NCBI RefSeq assembly: GCF_025532145.1
Contig: NZ_ARXS01000028.1
Coordinates: 1-57,924 of the forward strand
DNA length: 57,924 nucleotides
DNA from: Alloalcanivorax balearicus MACL04
Lineage (GTDB): Bacteria > Pseudomonadota > Gammaproteobacteria > Pseudomonadales > Alcanivoracaceae
Direction: 5' to 3'
Shown here: positions 39,673-49,970 of the stretch, piece after piece
Position numbering within the stretch: position 1 is the stretch's first letter
How the letters are laid out: each line of letters starts with the position of its first letter
Made by a program: the position numbers and the translations under genes
Notes under the pieces: model-generated
The model's database searches: none
What the model saw: only the letters and a program-made list of their open reading frames with translations
What the model was told of the DNA's origin: nothing

Positions 39673-42165
39673 TCACCCGGCGGTGGAATAGAGGGTAAAT
39701 GGCCGGGCCATGGCGCACCGTTCCAGTACCTCGTCCCGCCAGTTCTTTGCTGTCAGACGGTCCAGCAGAGGAAGCTCCGCGTCGACTTCTCCGGGGCGCT
39801 GATAAAACGCCTGATTCCAGCGTTGTTCAAAAGTGTACCCGGAGGCGCTGTGTTCCCGGTCCACTTCCGCCCGCAGTGATCGTATCGTGCCTTGCCAGTC
39901 GTCCAGGGGCATCGCCGCCAAAAGCGTGCCGGCGTCTTCAAGAAAGCCGGCCAGGGCCGCCTGCAGTACCCTCTGTCCGTGATCCGGTGACTGCACCAGC
40001 AGAAGCAGGCCGCAGCGGCCGTCCGCTTCCTCCTGATAACGGCAGTCCACCCAATAGCCCAGCTGTTGCCGCAGTCGCAATTGCTGATAAAAGGGGGCGG
40101 CCAGATGGCGTTGCAGTAATCGCCAGCACAGACGATCCAGTGCGTGGCGATGCGGAGCCGGCAGATAAAGCAGACGAGCGTGATCGGGGTAGGCGCAGGG
40201 AACCGCCTGTTCCCCGGTGAGAATCGCCGTGGCGCTGGTGGTGTCCGTGGCGGCATCGGGAAAAAAGCGGGCGGTTATGGGGGACAGCCCCGTGGCCAGC
40301 TGTGTCTCCGGCCAGGTTTGTGGGTAAGCGCAGTACCACGACGCGGGAGAGGAAAGAGGCCCCTGGTTTTCCCGCGTTACGCCAGCAAGGCGATCCCGCA
40401 AGACCTGAAGCAGGCGGTGCGCTGGCGCTGCCGCGTCCTGTTGTCGGAGCCAGATTCGATGGCGGTGCTCCGTCAGACGTTCCCAGCCGGCTTCCATCGG
40501 CGCGAACAGGGTTGTCAGTGTTGTCCGGATAGCGGTGTCATCGGCGGCAAGGTCCAGTATCAGCTTGGCGCCGCTTTGATGGACACGTGCTCTGGGGCTG
40601 GTGAAAGAGGCGTGCTCCAGCAACAGGCGCCAACTCAGGCTCAGCCGTTCCACCGCGGTTGCCTGATCACCGGGCCAGCGCCAACCGAGCCTGAGAGTGT
40701 CCACGGTTTCAACCGGGACATGGATGAGCGTCTTCAAGGAAGGCGGGGCCGCGGTGGCCGCTGCCGGTAGTGCCAGCGATGTCTGGAACAGATCGATTGC
40801 CGCCGGCCGTTGCCGTGGAATGGCGCGGTAGGGCGTGCCGGTCCAGGGCGTGAAGCGAGTGAAGTCCCGGCCGTTGTCGTGGTCGATGACCATGGCGCCG
40901 GTGTCGCTCAGCCCCCGCAGAGCGTTATGCCAGGTGTGGTCATCGGGCGGGGCTGGGGGCGCAAGCAGGGTATCGGCGTCCGCTTCCGGCTCTCCGGCAA
41001 CGCGGCGTGCCAGATAGCACAGGCGCGCCAGCTCGGCGTCCGGTGGTGCGGGAAAACCTTCCGGGTCCGGGGTAGCCAGCCGCGCCGTTGTCGGCCATCG
41101 GGAGGGGACGTAAGCCGCCATCCGTGACAGCCAACGCTCCAGCATGGCGGCGGCCTCCTGGCCGCGCCCGGGGGCGTCCAGCTCAATCAGGCACTCTCCT
41201 TGGTTCAACCCTTGGTTCAGCCCCTGGTTCCGCCGGCGGCGCTGCCCGGTCACGGTGATCGTTGACGCCATGCCGGTGGCGCGCAGGCCGCCCAGTGCGC
41301 CGTGACGGCCGGGTTCCCGCAACCAGTGGCGCAACCAGGGCCAGACCCGTTCGTCCTCGGGCAAGGGAAACAGCAGTGTGCAACTGGTATCGGACTGCGG
41401 GGCCTGCCAGAGCCAGTCTTGTTGCCGGATGTCGCTGGGGAAAGCCGTGGCAAGGGGGGGCCGGGTCGGGATCGGGCCGCTGGGTAGCAGCGAGAGCGTT
41501 TCCGCCAGCACGCTATCCACGTTGTCCGGTAGCGCGCCTTGCAGAACCAGAGTCATGTTGTCGGCGCGGAACCAGCAAGCGTGAAAGGCCCGGACCTCCC
41601 CGGTCAGGGAGGCCAGGGGGGCGCTCAGGCTGTGGGCGTTGCCGGCGGTGAAGCGGGCCAGCGGATGCGATGGCCGCGCCAGCCGCGCCAACAGCGTCTG
41701 ACGATGCAGCCGTGGATCCGCCAGCCGGGTTCGGAACTCGGCGTCCAGGATCTGTCGTTCCCGTGTCACTGATTCCGCTGTCAGCAAAGGCCGCCTCAGC
41801 ATGTCGATCAGATGGGCCAGGCAGGGTGCCAGCCCTTCCGCATCCACGGTGAAAAAGAACGCCATGGTGTCGTCCTGGGTGCTGGCGTTGTAGCGGCCAT
41901 TCCAGCCCTGGATGCGGCGGGCGAAGTGATGGTCATCGGGATAGCGCTCACTGCCGGTGAACAGGACATGTTCGAGCAGATGCGCCAGTCCGGGGCGGGT
42001 TTCGGGTTCATCGTGACTGCCCACGCCGACTTGCAGCAACGCCGTCACCCGTGAGCCCGGTGCTGGCAATAACAGAGTGCGCGGGCCACTTTCGTGCTGA
42101 TAAAGGCGTGCCCGGGCATCAGAGCGTGGCAACCGTCGCGGGTCGTGGACTGTGAATGCGGTCAT
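39673..42165 (-). CDS. pqqF: PqqF, M16-family metalloprotease of PQQ synthesis
   Basis: An 830-residue M16 protease of the kind that trims the PqqA peptide after PqqE/PqqD cross-linking. The inverted zinc motif HLLEH (62-66) lies in GLAHLLEHVLFTGSERYP, and the downstream Glu ligand in RQILDAEFRTRLADP. The C-terminal, catalytically inactive half is present (FYQQLRLRQQLGYWVDCRYQ). Length fits PqqF rather than the shorter PqqG. Its start overlaps the S9 peptidase stop by 4 bases; it is the last gene of the pqq operon. Confidence 0.9.
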   Translation of the reverse strand: MTAFTVHDPRRLPRSDARARLYQHESGPRTLLLPAPGSRVTALLQVGVGSHDEPETRPGLAHLLEHVLFTGSERYPDDHHFARRIQGWNGRYNASTQDDTMAFFFTVDAEGLAPCLAHLIDMLRRPLLTAESVTRERQILDAEFRTRLADPRLHRQTLLARLARPSHPLARFTAGNAHSLSAPLASLTGEVRAFHACWFRADNMTLVLQGALPDNVDSVLAETLSLLPSGPIPTRPPLATAFPSDIRQQDWLWQAPQSDTSCTLLFPLPEDERVWPWLRHWLREPGRHGALGGLRATGMASTITVTGQRRRRNQGLNQGLNQGECLIELDAPGRGQEAAAMLERWLSRMAAYVPSRWPTTARLATPDPEGFPAPPDAELARLCYLARRVAGEPEADADTLLAPPAPPDDHTWHNALRGLSDTGAMVIDHDNGRDFTRFTPWTGTPYRAIPRQRPAAIDLFQTSLALPAAATAAPPSLKTLIHVPVETVDTLRLGWRWPGDQATAVERLSLSWRLLLEHASFTSPRARVHQSGAKLILDLAADDTAIRTTLTTLFAPMEAGWERLTEHRHRIWLRQQDAAAPAHRLLQVLRDRLAGVTRENQGPLSSPASWYCAYPQTWPETQLATGLSPITARFFPDAATDTTSATAILTGEQAVPCAYPDHARLLYLPAPHRHALDRLCWRLLQRHLAAPFYQQLRLRQQLGYWVDCRYQEEADGRCGLLLLVQSPDHGQRVLQAALAGFLEDAGTLLAAMPLDDWQGTIRSLRAEVDREHSASGYTFEQRWNQAFYQRPGEVDAELPLLDRLTAKNWRDEVLERCAMARPFTLYSTAG

Positions 42166-44022
42166 TGGCCTGACTCCCGGCCGACGGGGTCATGGCGCCG
42201 GTAGAAGGCCAGTTCCCGCTCCAGTACCAGTGCCCGGTTGCGTGGCGAGCGAAAGCCATGTTGTTCATCGGCGAAGCGCACGCATTCCACCGGTACGCCG
42301 TTGGCGTGCAACGCCGCCACCATGGCTTCGGTTTGTTCGGGTAGCACGACGGCGTCGCGCAGGCCCTGGAAAAACAGGGTTGGAGTGCGCAGGCGCGTGG
42401 CGTTGGCCAGCGGTGAGCGAGCCTGATAACGGCCCGCGTCCCGCTCGGGATCTCCGATCAACCAGTCGATGTAGTCCGCTTCGAACTTGTGTGTTTGCCG
42501 GCGCAACCGCAGCGGATCGCTGACGCCGTACAAGCTGGCGGCGGCGCGGAATGTCATCGGCGCGCGCGCCAGAGTGTTGAGCACGGTGAAGCCGCCGGCG
42601 CTTTGTCCCCGCAAAAACAGCCGGCGCGGATCCGCCCGCCGTTCCCTTATCAGTGCCTCCACCGCGTACAGCACATCGTCCACATCGCTGACGCCCCACT
42701 GTCCGGCCAGGGACTGACGATACTCACGGCCGAAGCCGACGCTGCCACGGTAATTCAGGTCCAGCACGGCGAAGCCGCGCTGAGTCCAGAACTGTATCGC
42801 CGGATTGAACAGCGGAAAACTGGCCGAAGTCGGGCCACCATGAACCGTCACCAACAACGGCGGCGGCGTACTGTCGCCGGGGCAGGGCGGGTAATAAAAG
42901 CCCTGGCAGCGGGTGTCGCCGGCGCTGGCGAACATCAGCGTTTGCGGTTCCGATACCGTGGCCGCCTCCATGGGCAGGGGCGCGGCATCGAGTATGGAGA
43001 CATCGCCGTCTTCCTCTGCGTGCAGATGCAATAACGTGGTGCCCCGGTGTGGCCCGGCGGCGAGACAGAACATGCCCAGGGGGCCGGCGCTGATGGCAAG
43101 AAAATGCTGATAGTCCGAAGGCATCGCCGCCGGCGGGACGGTGTCTCCCGCAACGCTCAAATGGCCCCGGCCATCCCACCACCAGGCCACCACCGGGCTG
43201 CCGTCCGGCAGGGTATCGTAATGGCGGGAACCGAGCAGCCAGGGGCTGGGGGTGTGATCCGCTTCCCTGCCGGGCAGACATTGCCACTGTCCGTGCTCGA
43301 ATCGCCATGGGCGCCAGTGTCCGCTGCCGTCGAACAGGCAGAGCAAACGCCCTTGCCGGTCGAAGCGGGGTTGTTGCGCCGAATGCTCCGGTTTGTCGAG
43401 GCCGGGCAGGGTCGTGCCGGGCAAGCCGTGGTCAGTCAGTTTCACGTGGCGCAGGCGGCTGGCCGTCCAGGGCTGATGGGGGCGATCCCATTCCACCCAG
43501 GCCAACTGTTGGCCGTCGTCACTGATGGCGGGTGACGCATAGAAATCGGCACCCTCGCTCAGCACCCGCAGGGTGCCGTCGCGCCCCACCGCCACCAGCC
43601 GGTGCCGTGTTTGCTGGTTCTCCGGCCGCTCTTCCACGGCGATGATCCGGTCGCGTTGACGGTCGTAGGCCAGTCCGCCGTAACGGCGATCCGGGTGATC
43701 GGTGAGCGGATGACATTGCCGTTCGGAAAACCCCTGCCAATAAAGCTGCTGGTCGGATTCGTTGACGAAGGCCAGGCCGTCCTGGCCCAGACACAGAGCA
43801 CTGCCTCCATACTCGTAGACCCGCGAGCGCACGCTGAACCCGTCCTGCGTCAGGGTGCGGCGGCCCGCGGCCGTCGCGGGGATCGCTACGGGTCCAGATC
43901 ACCCGTTGCGCGTTGCTGTGCAATTCGCCGAACTCCACCGTGGCCGCCACCGCCTGGCGGGCGCTTAGTGGCGATGGCGGGGTCGGATCAGCCCCGGTAG
44001 ATGAGCCGGGCATTGCGTTCAT
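42162..44022 (-). pseudogene. Prolyl-oligopeptidase-like S9 peptidase of the pqq operon, frameshifted
   Basis: The C-terminal 556 codons encode an S9 peptidase (beta-propeller, then catalytic GQSAGGFTVL Ser, an Asp near DAVVLPEQ and His in DEQHGFR). The N-terminus is in another frame ([32 protein letters not shown]) and runs out of register at about 43860-43872, within GGCCGCGGGCCGCCGC. Removing one G from the GGG there would join the frames as DGRGRRTLTQDGFSVRSRVY. So a single-base change, or an assembly error, splits the gene. Such peptidases occur next to pqqE-pqqF in several gammaproteobacteria and may help process PqqA. If the shift is real, the function must be lost or supplied by PqqF. 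Confidence 0.8.
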
Positions 44023-45136
44023 TGCGGTAGGTCAGTGGCGGCACCTGATCCAGAGGCGTGCCGGCCTGTTCCCGCGCCGCCACGATGGTGTGGTGATGCG
44101 GCGACTTGGCGCACACCGGATCAGCGTTGGCGGCATCGCCGGTGAGCATGTAGGCCTGGCAGCGGCAGCCGCCGAAGTCCTCGTGCTTCTCGTCGCAGGA
44201 GCGGCAGGGTTCGGGCATCCAGGCGTCGCCGCGGAAATGATTGAAACCCGGAGAATGATGCCAGATGGTCTCAATGGTGTGGTCCCTGACGTTGGGGAAG
44301 TCGATCGGCAATTGCCGGGCACTGTGGCAGGGCAGCGCGGTGCCGTCCGGGGTGATGGTCAGGAACATACTGCCCCAGCCGTTCATGCAGGGTTTCGGGC
44401 GCTCTTCATAGTAGTCCGGTACCACGAAGATCAACTGGCAGGGATTGGCGGCGTCTTCCAGGCGGCGCCGATAGTCCGCCACCACGTGTTCCGCCTGTTG
44501 CAACTGCGCCCGCGAGGGCATCAGGCCTTGCCGGTTCAAGTGGGCCCAGCCGTAATACTGGCAGGTGGCCAGTTCCACATAGTCGGCCTCCAGGTCCAGG
44601 CACAGCTGAATGATGTCGCCGATGCGGTCGATGTTGTGCCGGTGAATGACGATATTGAGCACCATGGGAAAATCGTGCGCCTTCACCGCTCGGGCCATTT
44701 CCAACTTATGCTGGAACGCTTTGCGGGAGCCCGCCATCAACTGATTGCCGGCCGCTTCGGCGTCCTGGAAGCTGATCTGAATGTGGTCCAGGCCGGCGTC
44801 CGCCAGGGCGCGGACCTTGTCCCGGTTCAGCCCCATGCCGGAGGTGATCAGGTTACTGTAATAACCCAGTTCGCGGGCGCCGGAAACCAGCTCGATCAGA
44901 TCCGGCCGGGTCAGCGGTTCGCCGCCGGACAAGCCCAACTGGGCCGCGCCCATGGCCCGTGCCTGGGCGAACACGTCCAGCCATTGCCCGGTGTCCAGCT
45001 CCTGGCCCTGGTCGGCAAAATCCACCGGGTTGGAGCAATAGGGGCATTGCAGCGGGCAGCGGTAGGTCAACTCCGCCAACAGCCATAACGGCGGTCCCGG
45101 GCGGATCTCAGCGTTCGGTGAGCCAGTGGTTGCCAT
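43988..45136 (-). CDS. pqqE: PqqE, radical SAM enzyme of PQQ synthesis
   Basis: A 382-residue radical SAM protein that cross-links Glu and Tyr in the PqqA peptide while it is held by PqqD. The start at 45136 ([12 protein letters not shown]) overlaps pqqD by 29 bases. The cluster motif CPLQCPYC (in [15 protein letters not shown]), [13 protein letters not shown] and the SPASM cysteines ([37 protein letters not shown]) are all intact. Strong agreement with pseudomonad PqqE. Confidence 0.96.
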   Translation of the reverse strand: MATTGSPNAEIRPGPPLWLLAELTYRCPLQCPYCSNPVDFADQGQELDTGQWLDVFAQARAMGAAQLGLSGGEPLTRPDLIELVSGARELGYYSNLITSGMGLNRDKVRALADAGLDHIQISFQDAEAAGNQLMAGSRKAFQHKLEMARAVKAHDFPMVLNIVIHRHNIDRIGDIIQLCLDLEADYVELATCQYYGWAHLNRQGLMPSRAQLQQAEHVVADYRRRLEDAANPCQLIFVVPDYYEERPKPCMNGWGSMFLTITPDGTALPCHSARQLPIDFPNVRDHTIETIWHHSPGFNHFRGDAWMPEPCRSCDEKHEDFGGCRCQAYMLTGDAANADPVCAKSPHHHTIVAAREQAGTPLDQVPPLTYRNERNARLIYRG

Positions 45137-45386
45137 GGGCGGCCTCGAGAAAATCCAGCACGTCCGCTTCCAGATCCGGTACCTCCGGGAAGCGCTGATG
45201 CAGAGTGGCGACAATGTCCGCGACGCTGCGCTCGCCGTTCACCAGAGTGAGGATCTGGGCGGCACTGTCATTCAGTTTCACCATGCCTTCCGGATACAGC
45301 AGCACATGGGCCTGCTGCGCCGGTTCCCATTGCAGACGGAAGCCCCGGCGCAACAGCGGAATGGCGTCGTGATGTGGTGCGCTCAT
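45108..45386 (-). CDS. pqqD: PqqD, PqqA-binding chaperone
   Basis: A 92-residue RRE-type peptide carrier. Family stretches: [54 protein letters not shown]. It presents PqqA to PqqE. It overlaps pqqC by 4 bases and pqqE by 29 bases, consistent with coupled translation of interacting partners. Confidence 0.96.
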   Translation of the reverse strand: MSAPHHDAIPLLRRGFRLQWEPAQQAHVLLYPEGMVKLNDSAAQILTLVNGERSVADIVATLHQRFPEVPDLEADVLDFLEAAHGNHWLTER

Positions 45387-46147
45387 TGCTGCAACCCCCG
45401 GTGCCAGACGCCTTTATCGGTGACGGTATGGTAGGGCGGCCGTTCCAGTTCGTAGGCCATGCTCATGGCGTCGAGCATGGTCCACAGAATATCCAGCTTG
45501 AACTGCAGAATATCCAACGCCCGCTGCTGGGCCTCGTGGGTAGTGAAATGATCCAGCGTAATGCGCAGACCATGTTCCACGTCCCGCCGTGCCTCGCCCA
45601 TGCGGTTGCGGAAGTAGTGATATCCATCCTCGCCGATCCACGGATAATGCCGGGGCCAGCTGTCCAGCCGCGACTGGTGAATCCGCGGCGCGAACAGTTC
45701 GGTCAGGGACGAACAGGCCGCCTCCTGCCAACTGGCGGCGCGGGCGAACTGCACGTAGGCGTCCACCGCGAAGCGCACCCCGGGCAGCACATGTTCCTGG
45801 GAGCGTATTTCTCCGGCGCTCAGGCCCACCGCCTCGCCCAGGCGGATCCAGGCTTCGATGCCGCCTTCGCCGCCGGCGGCGCCATCGTGGTCATGAATAC
45901 GCTGCACCCATTCGCGGCGGACATCCCGGTCCCGGCAGTTGGCGAGGATGGCGGCGTCCTTCACCGGAATATTCACCTGATAGTAATAGCGGTTCGCCAC
46001 CCAGCCCTGGATTTGCCGGCGGCTGGCGCGGCCCTCATACATGGCCACGTGATAAGGATGGTGGATGTGGTAATAACGGCCCTTGTCGCGCAGCGCCTGT
46101 TCGAACTCGGCGCGGCTCAGGGGCAGGGCGGAAGCCAGCTCGCTCAT
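45383..46147 (-). CDS. pqqC: PqqC, pyrroloquinoline-quinone synthase
   Basis: A 254-residue cofactorless oxidase that performs the final ring closure and oxidation to PQQ. Helical bundle with typical PqqC stretches: [52 protein letters not shown], and [18 protein letters not shown]. Overlaps pqqB and pqqD by 4 bases each. Confidence 0.97.
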   Translation of the reverse strand: MSELASALPLSRAEFEQALRDKGRYYHIHHPYHVAMYEGRASRRQIQGWVANRYYYQVNIPVKDAAILANCRDRDVRREWVQRIHDHDGAAGGEGGIEAWIRLGEAVGLSAGEIRSQEHVLPGVRFAVDAYVQFARAASWQEAACSSLTELFAPRIHQSRLDSWPRHYPWIGEDGYHYFRNRMGEARRDVEHGLRITLDHFTTHEAQQRALDILQFKLDILWTMLDAMSMAYELERPPYHTVTDKGVWHRGLQQ

Positions 46148-47055
46148 AATCGGATCGCCATTCCATCGCAGGCCACCTCGACCCCCTGGCGTTCCACCCG
46201 GGCGCGCTCCTCGGAGCCGTGATCGAGGATCGGATTGGTGTTATTGATATGGATGAGTATCCGGCGTTGGGGTTCCGGCAGACTGGCCAGCAGCTCCAGC
46301 ATACCGCCCGGGCCGCTCTGCGGCAGATGGCCCATTTCGCTGGCCGGTTTGGTGCCGACGCCGGCGTGGCGCATTTCGTCTTCGCGCCAGAAAGTGCCGT
46401 CCACCAACAGGCAATCGGCACTGGCCATCAGGGCGTGCAAGTCGGCGTCCACCTGGCCAAGCCCGGGTGCGTAGAACAGGCGCTTGCCGTCGGCGTCCTC
46501 CACCAGCAGACCGATGTTGTCGCCGGGATGGGGATCATTACGGTGCGGGGAATAGGGCGGTGCCGCGCTGCGCAGCGGGATCGGCGTGAGGCTCAGACCC
46601 GGACAGCACGGGATGCGGAACTCACCGGCCAACGGAATCGGGTTCCAGCGTAGTCCGCCGTTCCAGTGATCCAGAATGCGGAACAGTGGAAAGCCAGAGC
46701 ACAGATCCTGATGGACCATCTCGGTACACCAGACCTCATGGGGGCAGCCCTCGCGTAACATCAGCAGGCCGGTGGTGTGATCGATCTGGCTGTCCATCAG
46801 CACGATGGCGCCGATGGCGGTACCGCGTTTGCCGTCCGTCCGGCGCAGTTCCGGCGTGCTTTCCAATTGGGCGCGAATGTCCGGCGAGGTATTACACAGA
46901 ATCCAGTGCTCGCCGTCGTCGGACAGCGCGATGGAGGACTGGGTGCGGGGCACCGCGTCGATGGTGCCCTGGCGCAGCCCGGCGCAATTGGCGCACTGGC
47001 AATTCCATTGGGGAAAGCCGCCGCCGGCCGCCGAGCCGAGAATTCGGATATGCAT
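46144..47055 (-). CDS. pqqB: PqqB, metallo-beta-lactamase-fold hydroxylase of PQQ synthesis
   Basis: A 303-residue protein with the MBL fold: [20 protein letters not shown] (N-terminal cysteines), [33 protein letters not shown], and [13 protein letters not shown]. PqqB hydroxylates the processed Glu-Tyr dipeptide before PqqC acts. It follows pqqA by 56 bases on the same strand. Confidence 0.96.
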   Translation of the reverse strand: MHIRILGSAAGGGFPQWNCQCANCAGLRQGTIDAVPRTQSSIALSDDGEHWILCNTSPDIRAQLESTPELRRTDGKRGTAIGAIVLMDSQIDHTTGLLMLREGCPHEVWCTEMVHQDLCSGFPLFRILDHWNGGLRWNPIPLAGEFRIPCCPGLSLTPIPLRSAAPPYSPHRNDPHPGDNIGLLVEDADGKRLFYAPGLGQVDADLHALMASADCLLVDGTFWREDEMRHAGVGTKPASEMGHLPQSGPGGMLELLASLPEPQRRILIHINNTNPILDHGSEERARVERQGVEVACDGMAIRL

Positions 47056-47111
47056 GGGCGTGAGACCCGGAACCCGCGGATCCCACTAAGGTGGGCCCGC
47101 GGGAACCGGCA

Positions 47112-47183
47112 TCAGCGATTGGAAATGTACATGGTGACTTCAAAGCCGATGCGCATGTCCACATAGCTGGGTTTGGTCCACAT
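47112..47183 (-). CDS. pqqA: PqqA, ribosomal precursor peptide of PQQ
   Basis: A 23-codon gene below usual ORF cut-offs. The product begins [13 protein letters not shown] and continues [10 protein letters not shown], with the conserved Glu and Tyr (E-V-T-M-Y) that become PQQ. GAGGAG lies 6 bases upstream of the ATG. It is the first gene of the operon pqqA-B-C-D-E-peptidase-pqqF. In relatives the short gap after pqqA controls the ratio of pqqA to the distal genes; a stem was not identified here. Confidence 0.95.
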   Translation of the reverse strand: MWTKPSYVDMRIGFEVTMYISNR

Positions 47184-47671
47184 AGCGAGCTCCTCGATTG
47201 TTATTCGTGTCAGAGATTGGCCGTGATCGGCCGATTCATTTGAGCACTGCCGAGGGAGTCGGATCACTACTACTTTAGTACTGAATGTGCCGGTCCATAG
47301 GGTCCGACTCGGCGGTGATCACATTTACAGGAGCCAGCCCTGCCTGGCTAATCCCGGGCTCCGGTGTTGGTACATTCGCTTGCAGGCAAGCTCCCACAGC
47401 GGCTTCGTAGCGCAAACTGTGGGAGCCAGCTTGCTGGCGAATGCGGCTTCCGGTGTTGGGCCATTCGCTTGCAAGCGGAGCGCCACCCGGCAAGCTCCCA
47501 CAGCGGCTTCGTAGCACAAACTGTGGGAGCCAGCCTGCTGGCGAATTTGCAGGCAAGCTACGCTTCCGCTTGGCATTAAGGCCCCGCGCCATGTCGCTTT
47601 GGTCAGGCGTTCGCCAGGCGGCTTGCCCATAATGCAAAGCCCAGGTATCGGACTCGCTGACCGGAGGTTTC
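47184..47671. other. Intergenic region: pqq promoter side and REP array
   Basis: 47184-47320 should hold the pqqA promoter, but no clear element was recognised. 47325-47565 is REP repeats. No gene. Confidence 0.5.
47325..47565. repeat. REP-like repeat array
   Basis: Units such as GGAGCCAGCCCTGCCTGGC, TTCGCTTGCAGGCAAGCTCCC, GTGGGAGCCAGCTTGCTGGCG, a variant with TTGCAAGCGGAGCGCCACCC, and GTGGGAGCCAGCCTGCTGGCG alternate with ACAGCGGCTTCGTAGC(A/G)CAAA spacers. Confidence 0.85.
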
Positions 47672-48847
47672 ATGCGTATTTTACGGCTGCTTTGTTTTTC
47701 TCTGGTTTTATCCGTTTCACTCCCGGCCGGTGCCGACAAGGCGCTGGATCTGACCCCGGCGCAGCAGGCCGAGCTCAAACGCTTCGCCCCCGGAGTAACG
47801 TTGACCCCGGAACTGGCGGACAAGCTGCGCGCCATCGCCTTTGACCAGAACCGCTCCCTGGATGAGCGTATTCAAGCAATGCAAAAAGTGGCCGGCTATA
47901 CGCCGGGAGAACCGGTTAAGCGGCGTATCTGCATCTGGGACATCGCCGGCCGCGCCGGCCCCATCTTCAAGGCTGCCGAGGATCAGCGAATCCGGGTTCT
48001 TAAGTACGGCGTGGATCTGGAAATGGTGCCTTACACCAGCGAAAGCGTGGTGGTGGAGGACCTGAAAGCGGGGATTTGCGACGCCGCCCTGATCAGTGGC
48101 CTGCGCGCCCGTTTGTTCAATCAATACACCGGCACCATCGATGCCATCGGCGCACTGCCTTCCGACGATCACATGAAGCTGTTGTTGCGCGCCATGGCCA
48201 GCCCGAAAGTGGCGCCGCGGATGGTGGCCAACAGCTATGTGGTGCTGGGTATTGCCCCGGCCGGGCCGGCTTATATCTTCGTCAACGACCGTGCCATCAA
48301 CACCCTGGCCAATGCCGCTGGCAAACGGGTGGCAGTACTGGATTACGATCCGGTTCAAGCGGAAATGGTGGCGCAGATCGGTGCCACGCCGGTGAATTCC
48401 GACATCGTTTCCGCGCCGAACAAATTCAACAATGGTGTGGTGGATGTGCTGGCGGCGCCGATCGTGGCCTATGAAGTGCTGGAGCTGTACAAGGGTATGC
48501 GCCCCAATGGCGGCATTATCAATTACCCGTTGGCGCAGATCACCATGCAACTGATCGGACGTGCCGATAAATTCCCCAATGAAGTGGCGCAACTGGTGCG
48601 CGAGGAATTCTTCAACGGTTACGACCGGATTATGGCGCGCCTGGCGCAAGAGCAGGCCAAGGTGCCGGATCACTGGTGGATTGACATTCCGGATCAGGAT
48701 AAACGCGAGTACGAGATGATGATGCAGGATGCCCGTTTGACCCTGCGCGGGAAGGGGTATTACAGCGCGGATATGTTGACTCTGGAACGCAAGGTGCGCT
48801 GCAAGCTGGACCCCAACCGGGGGGAATGCGTCAATCCGGTGGAATAG
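47672..48847 (+). CDS. Periplasmic solute-binding-like protein with helical N-terminal insert
   Basis: A 391-residue exported protein (signal LLCFSLVLSVSLPAGA, cleavage near 22). A roughly 65-residue helical segment (LTPAQQAELKRFAPGV, then DKLRAIAFDQNRSLDERIQAMQ) precedes a type-2 binding-protein-like domain (CIWDIAGRAGPIF, DLEMVPYTSESVVVEDLKAG, GIAPAGPAYIFVNDRAINTLANAAG, LDYDPVQAEMVAQIG). It is homologous to the minus-strand protein at 48978, which lacks the helical insert. Conserved cysteines occur in RRICIWD, GICDAAL and RCKLD. No transporter gene is nearby. The family seems uncharacterised; TRAP-like ligand binding is plausible. Confidence 0.7.
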   Translation: MRILRLLCFSLVLSVSLPAGADKALDLTPAQQAELKRFAPGVTLTPELADKLRAIAFDQNRSLDERIQAMQKVAGYTPGEPVKRRICIWDIAGRAGPIFKAAEDQRIRVLKYGVDLEMVPYTSESVVVEDLKAGICDAALISGLRARLFNQYTGTIDAIGALPSDDHMKLLLRAMASPKVAPRMVANSYVVLGIAPAGPAYIFVNDRAINTLANAAGKRVAVLDYDPVQAEMVAQIGATPVNSDIVSAPNKFNNGVVDVLAAPIVAYEVLELYKGMRPNGGIINYPLAQITMQLIGRADKFPNEVAQLVREEFFNGYDRIMARLAQEQAKVPDHWWIDIPDQDKREYEMMMQDARLTLRGKGYYSADMLTLERKVRCKLDPNRGECVNPVE

Positions 48848-48872
48848 AGCAGTTGCCCCGATTTCCAACTAC

Positions 48873-48958
48873 TGTAGGAGCCAGCCCTGCTGGCGAATGC
48901 TTTTTCTTCCACCGCCAGGGTGATTCGCCTGCAAGGCAGGCTCCTACAGAAGAGAATT
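48873..48958. repeat. REP-like palindromic pair
   Basis: CTGTAGGAGCCAGCCCTGCTGGC and TTCGCCTGCAAGGCAGGCTCC-TACAG between the convergent solute-binding-like genes, probably shaping both mRNA ends. Confidence 0.8.
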
Positions 48959-48977
48959 AATGCTTCAGCCGACAACC

Positions 48978-49970
48978 TCAGGTGCACTCGGCCCGGGAGG
49001 CGTCCAGCTTGCAGCGGATCTTGCGCATGATGGTCAGCATGTCCGGATCGTAATAGCCTTGATCGCGGAGCTGATCGCGAGCTTCCTGCATCATCAATTC
49101 GTACTCCGCTTTGTCCTCATCGGGGATCTTCACCCACCATTTTGAATCCACCGCCTTTGATTCCTGTTCCACCTGCTGCCGGAAGCGGTCGAAGTTTTCA
49201 TAAAAATAGCTACGTGATTTCTGGAACATCTCTTTGGGAAAACGATCGGTCTTGGCGACAACCTGCAGGGTCAGTTGCACCAGCGGGTAGTCGATGATGC
49301 CGCCATCGGGGGAGAGTCCTTTATACAATTCCAGGGCCTGATAGACCGCCAGGGGCGCGAAGATCACATCCACCGAGCCGTTATTGAATTTAGTGGAGAA
49401 ATTGGTGACATCGGAATCCACTGGTGTGGCGCCCACCTGCGACACCAGGCCGGCCTGGGTTTCATCGTATTCCAGCACCGCCACTTTCTTGCCGGCGGCC
49501 TTATCCAGCGTATTGATCTTGCGATCATTGACGAAGATATAAGCGGGGCCCGCCGGAGCGAAACCGGCGACGGAGTAGTTGCCGCCTTCCAGCTTGTCCG
49601 CCATCTTCGGGCTGGCCAGAACCTGGGAGATGATGCGCAAGTGATCCATGCTGGGCACCGCGCCGATGGCGTCGATGGTGCCGGCGAACTTATTGAATCC
49701 GCGGGCGCGGATCCCGGTCACCAGAGCGGCATCACAGACACCGGCCTTCAGATCCTCGGTGGCGATCAGCTCACTGGTGTAGGGTAGCAGTTCCACATCC
49801 AGGCCCCAGGACAACGCGGTGGTCTTCCAGTCGCGGGCGCTGTTCATGATCGGCCCGGCGTTACCGACGATGTCGAACACGCACACTTTGCGCTTGATTG
49901 GCTCCGCCAGGGTGGGCAGGGAGAGGGCGATGAGCAGGGGGGTAAGCAAGTACAACGTGGTTCTTTTCAT
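48978..49970 (-). CDS. Periplasmic solute-binding-like protein (short form)
   Basis: A 330-residue paralogue of the protein at 47672. The start at MKRTTLYLLTPLLIALSLPTLA fits a signal peptide; the longer frame upstream is not supported. Matching blocks: VCVFDIVGNAGPI, DVELLPYTSELIATEDLKAGVCDAAL, GFAPAGPAYIFVNDRKINTLDKAAG, FNNGSVDVIFAPLAVYQALELYKG, and the C-terminal MLTIMRKIRCKLDASRAECT. The paired cysteines are conserved in both. Convergent arrangement suggests an inverted duplication. Function unknown. Confidence 0.7.
   Translation of the reverse strand: MKRTTLYLLTPLLIALSLPTLAEPIKRKVCVFDIVGNAGPIMNSARDWKTTALSWGLDVELLPYTSELIATEDLKAGVCDAALVTGIRARGFNKFAGTIDAIGAVPSMDHLRIISQVLASPKMADKLEGGNYSVAGFAPAGPAYIFVNDRKINTLDKAAGKKVAVLEYDETQAGLVSQVGATPVDSDVTNFSTKFNNGSVDVIFAPLAVYQALELYKGLSPDGGIIDYPLVQLTLQVVAKTDRFPKEMFQKSRSYFYENFDRFRQQVEQESKAVDSKWWVKIPDEDKAEYELMMQEARDQLRDQGYYDPDMLTIMRKIRCKLDASRAECT

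Noticed and set aside
43913-45088. 391-codon plus-strand frame opposite pqqE
   Set aside because: Antisense of a well-supported radical SAM gene.
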